Below, one piece after another: positions 9,524 to 18,795 of a stretch of 64,000 bases of DNA (position 1 is the first letter of the stretch; every line of letters starts with the position of its first letter). Source of the stretch: Legionella spiritensis (GTDB taxonomy: Bacteria > Pseudomonadota > Gammaproteobacteria > Legionellales > Legionellaceae); the NCBI RefSeq assembly GCF_900186965.1, contig NZ_LT906457.1, forward strand, positions 2,444,501 to 2,508,500. Direction: 5' to 3'. The notes beneath the pieces are model-generated. The model ran no database searches. It was given only the letters and a program-made list of their open reading frames with translations, and had not been told where the DNA came from. Both the position numbers and the translations under genes were made by a program.

Positions 9524-11870
9524 AACCTTTCTCCATATTTTTCTGCTGCAACGGGATCTTGATAACAAAATTTGCTCCAAACCCCTTGCCCCGACTACAA
9601 CCGGTCAGTGATCCACCGAGTTCCTGGGCTGTCAGTAAACTGCTATGCAAACCGTATCCGGTTCCTTTCTCTTTCGTGGTAAATCCCTGTGTAAAAATAT
9701 TCATCAGGTTTTTTTGGGGAATGCCAATGCCGTTATCGCTAATTTCAATATAAACAGCTTGTTTGTTATGGATTCCTGTTTTAATAATAATCTGCTTTTT
9801 GTCCTGGTTGGCCTGAAGCTCTTGTAAGGCATGAATGGCATTGCTGATTAAGTTCATAATGATCGTTAATAATTTATGCTTATCAGTGACAATAGTCGGC
9901 AGCTTGTCATCAAACTGACATTCGATACGAATTCCTGCAGTAATAAAGGAGTGTTTTTGTAACTGGACAACCTCCGACAAAAATTTATTTAATGCGATAG
10001 GCTCACAAATAGTTGTCCTTTTGACGAAGGTCTGCTGCATGGAAATCACCGCTTTGACGTGATCAAGATTTTCTACTAACTCCTTTGATTCAAGATATAG
10101 TTTCTGGCGCTCTATTTTTAATTGTTCCAGGGAAAGAGCCAGATATTCGGTAAGATGCTTGCCTTTTTTATCCTGGTTTAAAAAACTATCGAGATCATCC
10201 TTATGCGTTTTTAACGCCCCCTTTATTTTAAATAATCGTTGCAAAGTCTTGTTATCTTGCAAGGAATCCCTAATTAAAATAGTTGCGACATTGATGCTAT
10301 TAAGCACGTTACCCACGTTGTGCAAAATACCGCTTGCTACTTCAGACATACCTGCCTCACGCGATATTTTCAACATCTTTTGATTCAATTTTTCCAGGCT
10401 TTTTAACGTATTGGCCAACTCTTCTTTTTTTTCCTCTAATGATAAATACGTATTGTGCAAGCGGAAAGCAGCTAATACTCGAGCTCGTAATTCAGCCAGG
10501 CTGAACGGTTTGGCCAGAAAATCATCGGCACCGCTGTCAAGTCCACTCACTGTCGCATCCTTGCCGGATCGCGCAGTCACTAAAATAACAGGAATATGTT
10601 TTAATTCGTCATCCGCTTTTAACGTTTTAACCAGTGAAATACCATCCATTTCAGGCATCATCACATCCGAAATGATCACAGATGGGTGATATTTTTTAAC
10701 AGCTTCCAAAGCCAAACGTCCATTTTCCACAGCGATAACATCAAAGAAATGACTTAAATTTTCACTAATATAAGCTCTGAGATCATCGTTATCGTCTGCG
10801 ACGATGACCCGATGTTTTGTATTTTTCGATCCCTTGTTTATTTCTTGACGTATGGTGGCAGAAACATGGTTGCTGTCACCGGAATCAGGGATAATCGCAT
10901 CATTAATAACTGGGGACAGGATGTCCGATTGTTTTTTTATCCGTTTGCTTTTATTATTGTGCCTGGCTTTGACAACAGGCAACAGAACTTTAAATTGACT
11001 GCCTTTACCCGGCGCACTTTCAACCTCGATCTCCCCACCCATTAGATGGACAAATTCTTTCACCAGGGCAAGACCAATGCCTGTTCCTTCGTATTGCCTG
11101 GTGGTACTATCCTCCAATTGACGAAAACGTTCGAAAATTGCCGTTATTTTATCAGGAGGTATACCAATACCGGTGTCTGCGACGGTTAACAATAGATGAT
11201 CGCGGGATTTTTTTAATGATACGTCAATGCAGCCATTTTGAGGCGTAAACTTAAGAGCGTTACCAATCAAATTAAGTACAATTTTTTCAACGAGCTTTTC
11301 ATCCAGCATGACGGAAAGGTGTTTTATGCTTGATTCAAACTGTAAGGAAATATTTTTTTTAAACGCCGCCGGTTGCATATCGTCAATGATAGTATGTACA
11401 AAATCAGGTAATTGAACTTCTTGCAAGTTCACCTCCAGTCGATTCGCCTCGGCCTTGGAAAAATCCAGTAAATCATTGACCAGTTTATAAAGGCGATAAG
11501 CATTTCGGCTCATTCTCTCGATATCTCTGCGTTGAATAGATTGATTCTGATCAGAGAGCATGGCTTCGAGAGGAGACAATATCAAAGTTAAAGGGGTTCG
11601 CAGTTCATGGCTGATGTTTGCGATAAAATTGTTTTTTAATTGATCAAGCTCTTCCAGGATTTTTTTTTGTTTTTTTTCTTCCTCTACGGAACGTCTGGCC
11701 GAATCAATGAGAAAATTAATGAGCATGCTTAATTTTTGAATGGTTTCGTCTTCATCATCCTGGGAAACCATAAAATCAAAATTACCATCGACGGCCAAAC
11801 ATAATTGATTGGCAATATGTTCAATTTGCGATCGCAACTTGATTTCAGAGTCCGGTGAAACCTCAGGCAT
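9516..11870 (-). CDS. Hybrid sensor histidine kinase with two kinase-type modules
   Basis: A 784-residue soluble protein with no membrane segment. Order: short N-terminal region, coiled coil, HisKA with H-box 'NISHELRTPL', HATPase (NLIGNALKFT, DTGIGIP, GTGIGLALV), a linker, a receiver domain (VADDND, phospho-Asp in SDVMMPEMDG, LAKPF), a coiled coil, then a second histidine-containing helix ('GILHNVGNVLNS') followed by a second HATPase (NLISNAIHAL, DNGIGIP, TGYGLHSS). Such a second kinase module after a receiver is uncommon. The start ATG lies 8 bp inside the H-NOX-like gene with GGAG just upstream, so the two are translationally coupled. With no sensor domain of its own, it presumably takes its signal from the H-NOX-like protein and passes phosphate to the downstream REC-GGDEF-EAL protein. 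Confidence 0.93.
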   Translation of the reverse strand: MPEVSPDSEIKLRSQIEHIANQLCLAVDGNFDFMVSQDDEDETIQKLSMLINFLIDSARRSVEEEKKQKKILEELDQLKNNFIANISHELRTPLTLILSPLEAMLSDQNQSIQRRDIERMSRNAYRLYKLVNDLLDFSKAEANRLEVNLQEVQLPDFVHTIIDDMQPAAFKKNISLQFESSIKHLSVMLDEKLVEKIVLNLIGNALKFTPQNGCIDVSLKKSRDHLLLTVADTGIGIPPDKITAIFERFRQLEDSTTRQYEGTGIGLALVKEFVHLMGGEIEVESAPGKGSQFKVLLPVVKARHNNKSKRIKKQSDILSPVINDAIIPDSGDSNHVSATIRQEINKGSKNTKHRVIVADDNDDLRAYISENLSHFFDVIAVENGRLALEAVKKYHPSVIISDVMMPEMDGISLVKTLKADDELKHIPVILVTARSGKDATVSGLDSGADDFLAKPFSLAELRARVLAAFRLHNTYLSLEEKKEELANTLKSLEKLNQKMLKISREAGMSEVASGILHNVGNVLNSINVATILIRDSLQDNKTLQRLFKIKGALKTHKDDLDSFLNQDKKGKHLTEYLALSLEQLKIERQKLYLESKELVENLDHVKAVISMQQTFVKRTTICEPIALNKFLSEVVQLQKHSFITAGIRIECQFDDKLPTIVTDKHKLLTIIMNLISNAIHALQELQANQDKKQIIIKTGIHNKQAVYIEISDNGIGIPQKNLMNIFTQGFTTKEKGTGYGLHSSLLTAQELGGSLTGCSRGKGFGANFVIKIPLQQKNMEKGCG

Positions 11871-12435
11871 GGGTATCTCCGAATTTTTGCCATTGAATAT
11901 GAATTTCGCATTCCGGTTGATTGGAGTGCATACATGTCACTTCTTCAATAACAGCACTATCGTGATAGTATTCGATGAGCCATTTTGCCAACGCAATATA
12001 TAATTCACATAGTTTATTTGGCGATCGGTAGTGGGTGATTAACTTCTTATCCTGTACTTCAACGAGAAATTTATCGGTGATGGCCTGACGATCCTTCTGA
12101 GATCGGACCCCGGTCGCAAAGTTATTATGAATGGCAGGCTGTCTTGCCAGAAACTCGTAGGAGTTTTTCGACATTTTAAACCACATGGGAAATCGTGTCA
12201 TTACGTCTTTATAAAAAGCATCTGCATAAAGGTTGCATGCCTTTTCCGGAGTAACTTTAAGTATCTCCAGTGATGATTTCCAGAGACGTTGCCATTCTTC
12301 ATCGGAATAGGCCGTATTGATTTTGAAGTTTTTATCAAGTGGTATGTCGGCGTGTCTCTTGACATCTAAAACGCCCTCTTCGCCCAACAACGATTGAATC
12401 AGATCCAGCAGAATCTTTTGTATGAGGCCTACCAT
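11863..12435 (-). CDS. H-NOX/HNOB-like haem-NO sensor protein
   Basis: A 190-residue protein of H-NOX length. The N-terminus 'MVGLIQKILLDLI' matches the HNOB family start. The C-terminal part 'LITHYRSPNKL' followed by 'EYYHDSAVIEEV' and 'CMHSNQPECEIHIQW' matches the conserved end of the family. A candidate haem-ligand His lies in 'PAIHNNF', about 33 residues before HYRS, roughly where it is expected. The YxSxR haem-propionate motif reads Y-R-S-P-N, so its Arg is missing and haem binding needs checking. ATG 12435 is preceded by AGGGAG. It heads the operon with the hybrid kinase and the REC-GGDEF-EAL protein, the Hnox2-type arrangement, so it most likely modulates that kinase in response to NO. 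A related V4R-type ligand sensor is the alternative. Confidence 0.78.
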   Translation of the reverse strand: MVGLIQKILLDLIQSLLGEEGVLDVKRHADIPLDKNFKINTAYSDEEWQRLWKSSLEILKVTPEKACNLYADAFYKDVMTRFPMWFKMSKNSYEFLARQPAIHNNFATGVRSQKDRQAITDKFLVEVQDKKLITHYRSPNKLCELYIALAKWLIEYYHDSAVIEEVTCMHSNQPECEIHIQWQKFGDTHA

Positions 12436-12590
12436 GGCATCTTTCTCCCTAGTTAATTAGGTCACCCAAATCCCTGAGTGTTGTATTTGAAAAGCAACAG
12501 GAAGGTCAGAAAACATCCTTTGTTGTAAAAAGTATGAACAATAATTATTGATAATTCAAGGAAGTTGAAAGCACGTTAAGACGATTAGGT

Positions 12591-13523
12591 TCAAATGGGT
12601 TTTAAATATGTTTTCGCTTCTTTGTCAGAATTGACATCATTTGATAATTGATAATCAAGATCCTGCACATAACGCTGTCCATCGATAAAGGCTATACGTG
12701 TCGCTTCGTAAGTCACGATGGCAGTATCGATACGATCCGCGAGCTTCTTGATACCCAGCTTTTTTTCCTCACCGGAATTCGGGTCAAAGAACGAGTAGGC
12801 ATCATCGCCTGTCTTTTTGATCACCATGGAATGTCCTTCCAAACCTAAAAACCCTTTTTTACTAAACGCGAAAAATTTGATGTAACTCCCTTTTTCCATA
12901 GCATCAAGTTTCTCTGCAAGCAACGGACGGTTAACCTGGTTATTATTCATAACTTTGGCGAAGGCAGGCATGATGCTGTGAGGATAAATCTCAAAAAAAT
13001 AAGCTATAAAACGCTGGAACAGACTGGATACTTTCAATATGTGACTTTGTTTGACTTCATTTTGATTGATTTTTGTCAATGTTAATGCGCATTTTAAAGG
13101 ATTTTTAACATGTCTTGTTTCCATTTTCATGATATCAGACAACGTATCCGTCTCATCATCCCCGCCCAGTAAACCATTCATAATAACGTAATTTGATATC
13201 AGTTCGCAGAACCCGTCGTATTTGATATAAAACTGATGCAGGGTGGCCAACTGTTCAGGATTCTCCTGCCTTTGTTTTTTCATCTGATCAATAAGCACAT
13301 CCTGGTTAAAACTCACCAATAACTCATTGTGGTTTCGTCTGGATTTTAAAGCGGTAAAAAATCCGGCTTTTCTTGCCTGCTGAAAAGCCAGTAACACATC
13401 CTTTCTCTCATTGTCCTCAATATGCCTGTTGATTTTTAAGGTTAGGTCATGCTCGCTTTCACTGATATCTTCTATAGAAAACAGGATTTCATTTTTATCA
13501 TTCGCGGTATATTCTTCTTTCAT
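12591..13523 (-). CDS. Putative papain-fold (C58/YopT-like) cysteine protease, candidate effector
   Basis: A 310-residue hydrophilic protein with no signal peptide or membrane segment. I recognise no close homologue. Three motifs in the right order resemble the catalytic triad of YopT/AvrPphB-type C58 proteases: Cys106 in 'DGFCELISNYVI', His231 in 'EGHSMVIKK' and Asp247 in 'SFFDPNSGE'. The H...FFDPN.GE pattern is especially characteristic. The N-terminal 100 residues are charged and helical. It is monocistronic, with 155 bp before the H-NOX gene and 173 bp after uvrC. The ATG at 13523 is preferred over an in-frame TTG at 13529; no strong ribosome site is visible. In a Legionella genome, a solitary cytoplasmic-looking protease of this type is a reasonable Dot/Icm substrate candidate, but translocation is inference. 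Confidence 0.6.
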   Translation of the reverse strand: MKEEYTANDKNEILFSIEDISESEHDLTLKINRHIEDNERKDVLLAFQQARKAGFFTALKSRRNHNELLVSFNQDVLIDQMKKQRQENPEQLATLHQFYIKYDGFCELISNYVIMNGLLGGDDETDTLSDIMKMETRHVKNPLKCALTLTKINQNEVKQSHILKVSSLFQRFIAYFFEIYPHSIMPAFAKVMNNNQVNRPLLAEKLDAMEKGSYIKFFAFSKKGFLGLEGHSMVIKKTGDDAYSFFDPNSGEEKKLGIKKLADRIDTAIVTYEATRIAFIDGQRYVQDLDYQLSNDVNSDKEAKTYLKPI

Positions 13524-13696
13524 AAGCAAATAGTTCAGGGTTACAACCGGACTCTGATTACAGGTTAAGAGGCCATAATACTAATATAAAACAAACAAAA
13601 TGCAAATATTATGAGCTACTTTACACATCTTCCGTACAGGACGTATTTTTTATGACAATCAAATCGATAACTCTTATTTTATTGTCACGACCTCCC

Positions 13697-15565
13697 TTAC
13701 GAATAATCCGGATGAAAATGCTGAAAAATACGCAAGGCCAGCTGCTCATTGATGCCTTGCACCTTAGCCAGTTCCTCAAGCGGCGCTTTGGCCAACTCTC
13801 TTATACCGCCGAAACGGCGCAGCAAAGCCTGACGTCTTTTGGGGCCAACACCCTCGATTGCTTCCAAAGACGATTCAAAACCGGCTGTTGCACGTTTTTT
13901 ACGATGAGCGGTAATGGCAAAACGATGCGCTTCATCACGGATATGTTGTAACAAATGCAGCGCCGGGGAGTCGGCCGGCAACGTGAGCTCCCTATCCTGA
14001 ATCGCAAGAATCAATCGTTCCCACCCGGCCTTGCGATCCGGGCCTTTGGCAATGCCTAACAACGTAACGCCATCAATGCCTGCCGCCTCCAGCACCCGCC
14101 GAGCCACCCCTATCTGGCCCTTGCCGCCATCAATAATCAGAACATCAGGATACACACCGCCGCTATTGCCGGTTTTTTTAAATCGGCGCGTCAGCGCCTG
14201 TTCCATAGCGGCGTAATCGTCTCCGGGTGTAATTCCCGTAATATTGAAACGGCGATAATCTTTTTTCCTTGGGCCTTCCTCATCAAAAACCACACAAGAC
14301 GCCACCGTTTCCTGCCCCTGCGTATGGCTGATATCAAAACACTCCATACGGGTAATATCGCCGGAATAATGAAGAAAATCGGTCAAGGCCTGATATCTTT
14401 TTCTGGTAGTAACTCGTGATGCGTCATACTCGGAAACAGAGCGGCGCAGATTATTCAAGGTAAAATCCAGCCAACGTGCCTTTACACCACGTGGTTGAAC
14501 CTGAATTTTGCAATCCTTGCCCCTCAAATCACTTAACATCCGGCTAATCACCGCCAGATCCTGTATATTGCTATCAAGGATTAATAATGCCGGAATCCGT
14601 TCCGGTGCATCCAGGTAATAATAAGACAGAAACGCTTCCAGCACCTGCCTGCGCAGCTCTTCCGGTTCTTCATTAAAAACAAAAACTTTTTGCGGTACGG
14701 CAGGGAAAAAACTCCGGCTGGCAATAACATGTCCTTCACGCACGGTCACACACTGAACACAGGCAAATCCCGGTTTGACGTCCATGGCAATCACATCCGC
14801 GTCACCCCGCAATTGCACAACACCCTGCTGCTCCTGCACCAGGCGAAGACTTTTTATCTGATCACGAAGCAGGGCCGCTTCCTCAAAGGCCAGTCGTGTG
14901 ACGGCATTCTGCATACGCCGCTCCAGTTCCTGAAGGATCTGCTGTGACTTGCCTTGTAAAAAAAGGATCGCGTCACGAACAGACTGTTGATAATCCTCTG
15001 CGGAAATATATCCGGTACAAGGTGCCGTACAGCGTTTGATTTGATACTGCAAACAGGGTCTTGAACGGGCGGCAAAATAACTGTCACGGCAAGAACGTAT
15101 TTTAAAAACTTTCTGGATGGTACTCAACGTTTCCCTTACCGCGGCAACGCTGGGATAAGGTCCGAAGTACTCGTCACTGCGCGGCTTTTTTTTACTGCGA
15201 TAAAGCTCCATGCGGGGAAAGGGGTGACTTCTACTGACATGGATGTAAGGATAGGATTTGTCATCACGCAGCAACACATTGTATTTGGGACGCAGGGATT
15301 TGATCAGGTTGCTTTCCAGTAACAGGGCTTCCGTTTCACTGCGGGTCACACTGATTTCAATTCTGGCGATTTGGCTTACCAGAGAGCGTGTTTTGGCACT
15401 GATATTGTGTTTGTTGAAATAACTGCTTACCCGTTTTTTAAGGTTAGCCGCTTTACCTACGTACAACACATCATCCCTGGCATCCAGCATACGGTATACG
15501 CCGGGCCCAGAGGTCAGATTTGCAATCGTCGCGGCCAACTCCCCACAAGACAATAATTTATTCAT
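13697..15565 (-). CDS. uvrC: UvrC, excinuclease ABC subunit C
   Basis: A 622-residue protein matching UvrC along its length. The GIY-YIG endonuclease domain at the N-terminus ([15 protein letters not shown]) makes the 3' incision. A cysteine cluster ([21 protein letters not shown]) follows, then the UVR domain that contacts UvrB ([14 protein letters not shown]), the RNase H-like domain for the 5' incision ([19 protein letters not shown]) and a C-terminal pair of helix-hairpin-helix motifs ([23 protein letters not shown]). It acts in nucleotide excision repair with UvrA and UvrB. It lies downstream of letA in the conserved gacA-uvrC arrangement, but here a 204-bp repeat element separates the two genes and may uncouple them. 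Confidence 0.97.
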   Translation of the reverse strand: MNKLLSCGELAATIANLTSGPGVYRMLDARDDVLYVGKAANLKKRVSSYFNKHNISAKTRSLVSQIARIEISVTRSETEALLLESNLIKSLRPKYNVLLRDDKSYPYIHVSRSHPFPRMELYRSKKKPRSDEYFGPYPSVAAVRETLSTIQKVFKIRSCRDSYFAARSRPCLQYQIKRCTAPCTGYISAEDYQQSVRDAILFLQGKSQQILQELERRMQNAVTRLAFEEAALLRDQIKSLRLVQEQQGVVQLRGDADVIAMDVKPGFACVQCVTVREGHVIASRSFFPAVPQKVFVFNEEPEELRRQVLEAFLSYYYLDAPERIPALLILDSNIQDLAVISRMLSDLRGKDCKIQVQPRGVKARWLDFTLNNLRRSVSEYDASRVTTRKRYQALTDFLHYSGDITRMECFDISHTQGQETVASCVVFDEEGPRKKDYRRFNITGITPGDDYAAMEQALTRRFKKTGNSGGVYPDVLIIDGGKGQIGVARRVLEAAGIDGVTLLGIAKGPDRKAGWERLILAIQDRELTLPADSPALHLLQHIRDEAHRFAITAHRKKRATAGFESSLEAIEGVGPKRRQALLRRFGGIRELAKAPLEELAKVQGINEQLALRIFQHFHPDYS

Positions 15566-15622
15566 GGAACCAACAGGACATCATTACCAAACATCACACA
15601 TATATACATTATAAGTAAAGGT

Positions 15623-15826
15623 TACGTTCTGTGAACAATATTTTCTTCGCAAAAAAGCGTTAGCCGTAAGGAGGTCTGCGGCCGTATTACGGGTTTGATG
15701 TCCCAATATTGTGGCAGGAGAGCAGGTGGATACCCGTACGAACGTTATCCCGCATTTCGGCGTTGCCTTCATGACGGGCTACAAGATACAATTTACAGCC
15801 GATAAAAGATAAGTGCACAGAGCCTA
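15623..15826. repeat. Dispersed palindromic element (TAGGCTCTGTG-end family), letA-uvrC copy
   Basis: About 204 bp without coding capacity. The left end reads TACGTTCTGTGAACAA and the right end finishes AAGTGCACAGAGCCTA; as inverted repeats these match the other family members (15.6, 18.8, 29.2, 32.7, 47.0 and 63.5 kb). The middle holds a broken palindrome: TAGCCGTAAGGAGGTCTGCG on one side and TTCATGACGGGCTAC on the other. The final CTA at 15824-15826 is the TAG stop codon of letA. The right end carries the CGATAAAAGATAAGTGCAC arm of the short copy at 18.8 kb, so this copy looks like a hybrid of two subtypes. Confidence 0.85.
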
Positions 15827-16475
15827 ATCACTCGGTTTTTCGATCACGCTATGCTTCATAGCCAAAAACGTGAGTTCCACGTCGTTTTTGATACCTAATT
15901 TATCAAACATGCGATATCGGTAACCATTGATAGTCTTGGTACTCAAAAATAAACGCTCGGCAATATCATGAACCGTCATGCCGCTGGTAATCATAAACAT
16001 CACTTGCATTTCGCGTTCGGACAAACGATCAAACGGCGATTCCTCAACGGCCTCCAGACTGTTAATAGCCATTTTTTGAGCAATCTCGGCACTAAGGTAT
16101 TTCTCACCCTTCGCCACCTTACGGATAGCCGCCGCCATTTCCTGTACGCCGGATTCCTTGGTCAAATACCCCATGGCTCCTAACTGCAGAATACGACTGG
16201 GCAACGGCTCGGCACAAATCGCCGTAACAGCGATGATCCGGATTTGCGGATTTGATTTTTTTAAACGACGAGTGACTTCCCAGCCATCAATACCAGGCAT
16301 TTTCATATCAAGAAGAACAACATCGGGTTTATGGGATTTAACCAAAGCTAAAGCCTGCTCTCCGCTTTCCGCTTTCCGCTTCGGCAACCACATCCATATC
16401 CGGCAAATCTTCCAGTAATCGTCGAATACCCATTCTTACCAAGGCATGGTCATCAACAATTAGTACTTTTATCAA
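15824..16475 (-). pseudogene. letA: letA (GacA/UvrY-type response regulator), frameshifted by a 7-bp repeat
   Basis: LetA is the receiver-HTH regulator that, with the kinase LetS, activates the small RNAs RsmY/RsmZ and so relieves CsrA, driving the transmissive, virulent phase of Legionella. Translation starts at TTG 16475, with AAGGAG six bases upstream, giving '[16 protein letters not shown]' with the acidic pair D8/D9. At 16361-16381 three copies of TCCGCTT (plus strand) shift the frame, and translation ends after 45 residues. Removing one copy restores a 214-residue protein with Asp54 (VVLLDMKMPGIDG), the signalling Lys (YLTKESG) and a LuxR-type HTH (LSEREMQVMFM, TVHDIAERLFLS, TINGYRYRMFDKL). 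Everything else is intact, so the lesion is recent, switchable or a sequencing error. An internal ATG at 16393 could yield a 189-residue form lacking the first strand of the receiver. Confidence 0.9.
16361..16381. repeat. Triple heptamer repeat (TCCGCTT x3) inside letA
   Basis: Three perfect, adjacent copies of TCCGCTT at 16361-16367, 16368-16374 and 16375-16381. Two copies keep the letA frame (reading A-E-A-E-S-G-E-Q); three put the downstream part out of frame. A heptamer is not a multiple of three, so slippage by one unit toggles the gene. This has the structure of a contingency (phase-variation) tract, though three units is short for one. Confidence 0.9.
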
Positions 16476-16560
16476 ACAATGCTCCTTGACAATGGCGTCA
16501 ATGAACACAAGACATGCACCGATATTAGCAAGACTCCACGCCCATTACAATCAGGCTCTT

Positions 16561-17379
16561 TCAACAAGCCCTGATATGAATACTCGGGTTGTTCTTGTCT
16601 ACCGGAAAAAAGGGAGGGTATTCTCCAAGTTCACAGGCGCGTCTCATCAACGTTGCAACATCCTGATGAACAAAATTATAAAGCTGCTGGTAATCCTCTA
16701 TCACAAAATAGATTCTTTGTAACATATCAATACGATAAGGGGTTCGAAAGGCGACAACCGGATCAAACATCACCCGCATGGGAATATCGCTGTCGATACT
16801 GTAGGGTGTTTCACTGATGGATGACAGAATACCGCCTCCGTAGGCCCGTAATCCATGGGCGGTCTTGATTAAACCAAATTCAACCGTGAACCAGAATAAC
16901 CTCTGAAGCAAAGGCCATTGCTGTTCGGGAAAATCCAGAACCTTGCAGGCGTAATCATGGACAAAATCGGCATAGACAGGGTTTGTCAGCATCGGACAAT
17001 GCCCGAAAATCTCGTGAAAGATGTCCGGTTCCTGAACATAATCCAGTTCTTCCTCACAACGAATAAACGTGGCGGCAGGAAAACATCGCTTCGCCAGCAA
17101 TTCAAAAAATTCCCGGGCGGAAATCAACGCGGCAACCGGCACGACTCGCCATCCCGTCATGCTATGGAGCTTGTCATTGACGTTCGGTAATTGCGGTATG
17201 CGCTCGGGAGACAGCCCCAGATTATCCAGGCCTCGCATATGCTCATCACAGGCTCTTCCCGGCAGAATCTTCATCTGACGCTCATACAATAATTGCCAGA
17301 TACGATGTTCTTCATCGGAGTAATTCACCATGCCGTGACGGTCGGGTTGATGAGATACATAGCGACTGACAAACTCCAT
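16561..17379 (-). CDS. phhA: Phenylalanine 4-monooxygenase
   Basis: A 272-residue aromatic amino-acid hydroxylase of the short bacterial type, which converts phenylalanine to tyrosine using tetrahydropterin and Fe(II). The iron ligands are visible: two His in 'DIFHEIFGHCP' and the Glu in 'WFTVEFGL'. Pterin- and substrate-site residues also match ('AYGGGILSS', 'FDP'). There is no regulatory ACT domain, as usual in bacteria. In Legionella this enzyme is linked to homogentisate-derived (pyomelanin) pigment and ferric reduction through the tyrosine pathway. It follows letA on the same strand with 85 bp between them and lies 51 bp before a membrane hydroxylase gene; whether they are co-transcribed cannot be told. 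Confidence 0.96.
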   Translation of the reverse strand: MEFVSRYVSHQPDRHGMVNYSDEEHRIWQLLYERQMKILPGRACDEHMRGLDNLGLSPERIPQLPNVNDKLHSMTGWRVVPVAALISAREFFELLAKRCFPAATFIRCEEELDYVQEPDIFHEIFGHCPMLTNPVYADFVHDYACKVLDFPEQQWPLLQRLFWFTVEFGLIKTAHGLRAYGGGILSSISETPYSIDSDIPMRVMFDPVVAFRTPYRIDMLQRIYFVIEDYQQLYNFVHQDVATLMRRACELGEYPPFFPVDKNNPSIHIRAC

Positions 17380-17430
17380 AAGTGCTCCCGAATACTCTAT
17401 TTTCGATAAATGTGTATTAAATTATAGCTG

Positions 17431-18678
17431 TTACTCCTTATTAGTAACCAGCGATTTATAAATTAAATAGCGAAGCTCCCCCACTATGGTGGATAAGGAA
17501 AACGAACGATTGAAAACGAGCAGATAACTGATCAGGAAAAACAGCACTCCGGCAACAATCGGCAACATCAGGGTATTCAGGCTCCAGACCAGAAACCACA
17601 CAATCAATACGGAACGAATTATCTCCCCGAAATAAACACGTCGCCCCCCGTTGCTGACCACACCGGTCAACAGCAGGGTTAATAAAAGAAAAACGGCCGA
17701 TACCAGAGAATGACCAGGAGAACCGCCAAGACCGGCAATGAAATAACAGAAACTAACAACGGCAAGCGACGTGTTCACTAATACATACCAGACAGGAACC
17801 GTTTGATTATTTCTTGTATATTGGCGCTTGACCTGATTAAATCGTTCCGGACCCAATTCCGTTATTATGGCTTCCGGAGGACGGAAAAAAAGAGCCAGAC
17901 GAGACCTGGTTTTTTTCAGAAACTGTCCATAATAAACCATATCTGCCGCAACCTTGATGTTGGCGTAAAAAGGATTCCACGTATCCAGGGGTTCGGTGAC
18001 GCCATATTCCGCCGGCACGGTTTCCGCCTGGAATGTGCCGAATAACTTATCCCAGATGATTAAGCTTCCCGCATAGTTTTTATCAATGTACTCCGCGTTT
18101 TTGCCGTGGTGCACACGGTGATGGGAGGGGGTATTAAAAACATACTCCAGCCAGCCCAGTTTTCCAATGGTTTCAGTATGAAGCCAGAACTGATAAAGCG
18201 TATTCAGAGTTAAAACCGTTAAAAACATCCATACGGGAAAGCCTGCCCAGGCAAGAGGAAGATATATCATCGGTGACCAGATGGATTGCCAGATCCCCTG
18301 TCGTAACGCCACCGATAAATTATAATGCTCACTTTGATGATGAACCGAATGGCCTATCCATAAAAAGGCGATGCGATGGGTTCCCCGGTGAAACCAGTAA
18401 TATAGAAAATCAACGGCAATCCACAATACAAACCACGCCCAAACGGACTTAGGATTGATCGTCAACAGGGCGGCATGCTGATAAACAACATGATAGGCGT
18501 AGAAGAGAATACCCTGCAATGAAATGGAAACACTCTCTTCAAGAATGCCGGTACTGACGTTATTGGCAAAATCCTTGATTTCATAAAGAGAGTGATGGCG
18601 ATTCCTTGCAACAAGATACTCCGCCGCTATCAAAAAGAAAAAGACAGGAACGGCATAAACGATTAAATTACTTTCCAT
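17431..18678 (-). CDS. Fatty-acid hydroxylase / sterol desaturase superfamily membrane protein
   Basis: A 415-residue integral membrane protein with the di-iron histidine boxes of the fatty-acid hydroxylase superfamily: 'FHRGTH', 'GHSVHHQSEHYN' and 'HHRVHHGKN'. The pattern and the N-terminal ladder of hydrophobic helices match bacterial sterol-desaturase-like proteins and eukaryotic alkylglycerol monooxygenase. About 130 residues with several further membrane helices follow the catalytic core. The start was moved to ATG 18678 (MESNLIVYAVPVFFF); the open frame extends upstream to a GTG at 18741, but the extension is hydrophilic and has no clear ribosome site. The substrate is unknown; a lipid is expected. 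A short inverted-repeat element lies between it and bioC upstream. Confidence 0.87.
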   Translation of the reverse strand: MESNLIVYAVPVFFFLIAAEYLVARNRHHSLYEIKDFANNVSTGILEESVSISLQGILFYAYHVVYQHAALLTINPKSVWAWFVLWIAVDFLYYWFHRGTHRIAFLWIGHSVHHQSEHYNLSVALRQGIWQSIWSPMIYLPLAWAGFPVWMFLTVLTLNTLYQFWLHTETIGKLGWLEYVFNTPSHHRVHHGKNAEYIDKNYAGSLIIWDKLFGTFQAETVPAEYGVTEPLDTWNPFYANIKVAADMVYYGQFLKKTRSRLALFFRPPEAIITELGPERFNQVKRQYTRNNQTVPVWYVLVNTSLAVVSFCYFIAGLGGSPGHSLVSAVFLLLTLLLTGVVSNGGRRVYFGEIIRSVLIVWFLVWSLNTLMLPIVAGVLFFLISYLLVFNRSFSLSTIVGELRYLIYKSLVTNKE

Positions 18679-18795
18679 ATCCGTAATATCCCTGGTTTCG
18701 ATACCTGAAAAAACAATAGCATTCTTTTGACAATGCTTCACCAGGCTCGGTGTACTTATCTATTTTAAACCATGACAGCACATGTGCATAAAATC

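Noticed and set aside
15824-16393. Calling the 189-codon frame an intact LetA
   Set aside because: It lacks the first strand and acidic pair of the receiver; those are encoded upstream in another frame, so the gene is frameshifted.
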